A stretch of 7,771 bases of DNA from NCBI RefSeq assembly GCF_964059145.1, contig NZ_OZ060406.1, positions 1 through 7,771 of the forward strand, in the 5' to 3' direction. Made by a program: the position numbers and the translations under genes. This DNA comes from Buchnera aphidicola (Protaphis terricola) (GTDB taxonomy: Bacteria > Pseudomonadota > Gammaproteobacteria > Enterobacterales > Enterobacteriaceae). This document shows, piece by piece, positions 6,776 through 7,771 of this stretch. The notes beneath the pieces were generated by a model. The model saw nothing but the letters and a program-made list of their open reading frames with translations. It had not been told where the DNA came from and searched no databases. The stretch's first letter is position 1; the number at the start of each line of letters is the position of its first letter.

Positions 6776-7627
6776 ATGTCAATCAGAAAAAATTATATAA
6801 ATAATCAAAATCCTATTTTTAAACCTCCTAAAAATAACAAACGTCGACCAGCATTTATTTGTTTTGCAATGAAAAAAGCATCAGAAATAGATGTTGCTAG
6901 ATGTGAGTTAAACTATATTATACAACCTAAAAATCCAAAAACTGGTATTCCTCTTAAAAGAAGTAGAAGATTAAACGAACATCGAGCATGTGCAATGAGA
7001 GCAATGGTATTAGCGATGCTATATCATTTCAATATTTCTTCTGAATTAGTTCAAGCATCAGTAGAACAGCTATCAGATGAATGTGGTTTATCCACAATAT
7101 CAAAAATGGGAAATAAATCAATCACGCGCGCATCAAGACTAATTACACATTTTATGGAACCTATGGGATTTGTTACTTGTAAAAAAATATGGGATAAAGT
7201 TTTGGGTCATTATATGCCTAAAATGATCACACTAACACCATTATTTTTTATGTTATTTGATATCTCTGAAAAACAATTAAAAAATGCTAAAAAACAACAA
7301 CTAGGATGGATTAATAAAAATCTTATCAGTAAAGGATTAAAACCTATCACTATTTCCGAAGCTAAAACAAAAGCAAAAGATATTCAAATGAGAAATCTTT
7401 TTAAATATAGAATATCTAAACATACTTTTTATAAAAAAAGAAAAAACGCTCAAAAATTAATAGCATTAGATGAAAAAGAAGCAAGACAAACTATTCTTCG
7501 TGCCTTAGTAGGAAAATATTCTATTAGTGAATTAACAAAAATGGGACCTAGTGGTTTAAAGAAACAAGTTAATATTAGTTATTATTATTTACGTAAAATA
7601 GCTACAAATAGATATTCTAAAAGTTAA
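6776..7627 (+). CDS. repA1: RepA1, IncFII RepA-family replication initiator
   Basis: RepA1 is the probable initiator that binds the plasmid origin and recruits host replication proteins. The 283 residues have the features of the IncFII RepA family: a basic N-terminus with PPKNNKRRPAF, NPKTG (53-57), the block RRLNEHRACAMRAMVLAMLY (64-83), the probable winged-helix stretch LSDECGLSTIS through ITRASRLI (99-123), MPKMITLTPLFFMLF (147-161), a basic middle segment (about 165-225) and a C-terminal LDEKEAR...GPSGLKKQV block. It is the longer of the two RepA proteins and the only gene on the plus strand. The ATG gives the expected family N-terminus; no ribosome site is visible before it. A perfect DnaA box lies inside it. 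Relatives of this family initiate just downstream of their repA gene, which fits the gene-free region after it. Confidence 0.94.
   Translation: MSIRKNYINNQNPIFKPPKNNKRRPAFICFAMKKASEIDVARCELNYIIQPKNPKTGIPLKRSRRLNEHRACAMRAMVLAMLYHFNISSELVQASVEQLSDECGLSTISKMGNKSITRASRLITHFMEPMGFVTCKKIWDKVLGHYMPKMITLTPLFFMLFDISEKQLKNAKKQQLGWINKNLISKGLKPITISEAKTKAKDIQMRNLFKYRISKHTFYKKRKNAQKLIALDEKEARQTILRALVGKYSISELTKMGPSGLKKQVNISYYYLRKIATNRYSKS
6965..7024 (+). repeat. Nearly identical repA segment, inverted relative to repA2
   Basis: Plus-strand partner of 5515-5574, differing at five of 60 bases by my count. Four of the five differences are at third codon positions or otherwise silent in effect, since the 20 encoded residues are identical. 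The pattern fits protein-level constraint, recent gene conversion, or both. Confidence 0.85.
7088..7096 (+). promoter_or_regulatory. DnaA box TTATCCACA inside repA1
   Basis: A perfect consensus DnaA box formed by the codons TTA-TCC-ACA for Leu105-Ser106-Thr107. The Ser codon TCC is a C-rich choice in a gene that otherwise prefers A/T-ending codons. The paralogue repA2 has the identical nine bases at the matching codons. Confidence 0.5.
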
Positions 7628-7771
7628 AAAAAATTTTTTTTAAATAATTACGTTTTACAACGTAATGATACCTCATTTCTGATATTCACCATTTCTTCAA
7701 TTATCCTCTTATCTAGAATAAAATATCCAATTATATTTTTCTATATCTCTTATTTTTTTGAAAATTAAAAG
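7628..7771. other. Probable origin-proximal region after repA1
   Basis: No gene is visible here. In IncFII-family plasmids the origin lies a short way downstream of repA, so this segment, continuing across the cut point into 1-96 if circular, is the best candidate. It starts with an A/T run, then a short palindrome (7647-7666), then a stretch from about 7667 to 7716 that is pyrimidine-rich on the plus strand and less A/T-biased than its surroundings. TTATCCTCT (7701-7709) matches the DnaA box at seven of nine bases. No intrinsic terminator with a U-run follows repA1. The origin assignment is inference from family knowledge and position. Confidence 0.45.
7647..7666. repeat. 8-bp palindrome downstream of repA1
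   Basis: ATTACGTT (7647-7654) pairs with AACGTAAT (7659-7666) around a TTAC loop, beginning 20 bases after the repA1 stop codon. No U-run follows on the plus strand, so it is a poor intrinsic terminator. It could end repA1 transcription inefficiently, protect the mRNA end, or be a protein site near the origin. Confidence 0.55.

Noticed and set aside
7628..7771. Degraded gene or pseudogene after repA1
   Set aside because: No frame in either strand gives recognisable protein fragments, and position favours an origin-proximal non-coding segment.

Overview
The window looks like a leucine plasmid (pLeu type) of Buchnera aphidicola, the obligate endosymbiont of aphids. Three things support this. 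The DNA is extremely AT-rich. The translations are close to gammaproteobacterial LeuA, LeuB, LeuC, LeuD and YqhA. The gene set (two RepA paralogues of the IncFII RepA family, leuABCD and yqhA) is the known content of Buchnera leucine plasmids. The aphid host cannot be read from the sequence. At 7771 bases with seven genes, the window is probably one complete circular plasmid cut open between the 3' end of repA1 and the leuD terminator. Coordinates here treat it as linear.

Layout, left to right: a short AT-rich leader with three ATAAATGC repeats (1-49); an intrinsic terminator (97-132); then on the minus strand leuD, leuC, leuB and leuA, packed as one operon transcribed leftwards from about 4895; a perfect 50-bp inverted repeat (4909-5014) at the leuA/repA2 boundary; repA2 (minus); yqhA (minus); a 348-base non-coding region with a second long inverted repeat (6470-6571); and repA1 (plus), followed by 144 bases without a gene that probably hold part of the replication origin.

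The four Leu enzymes carry out the whole route from 2-ketoisovalerate to 2-ketoisocaproate, the last precursor of leucine: LeuA condenses with acetyl-CoA, LeuCD isomerises, and LeuB oxidises and decarboxylates. All key catalytic residues I could check are present, and LeuA keeps its C-terminal leucine-binding domain. No leuL leader peptide or attenuator is visible. RepA1 and probably RepA2 drive replication. YqhA is a small inner-membrane protein of unknown function.

This is not a new gene system. The features most worth a second look are non-coding or structural: the two long inverted repeats, perfect DnaA boxes embedded at the same codons of both repA genes, the short repeats near the cut point, GTG-only start choices for repA2, and A9 tracts inside intact genes.
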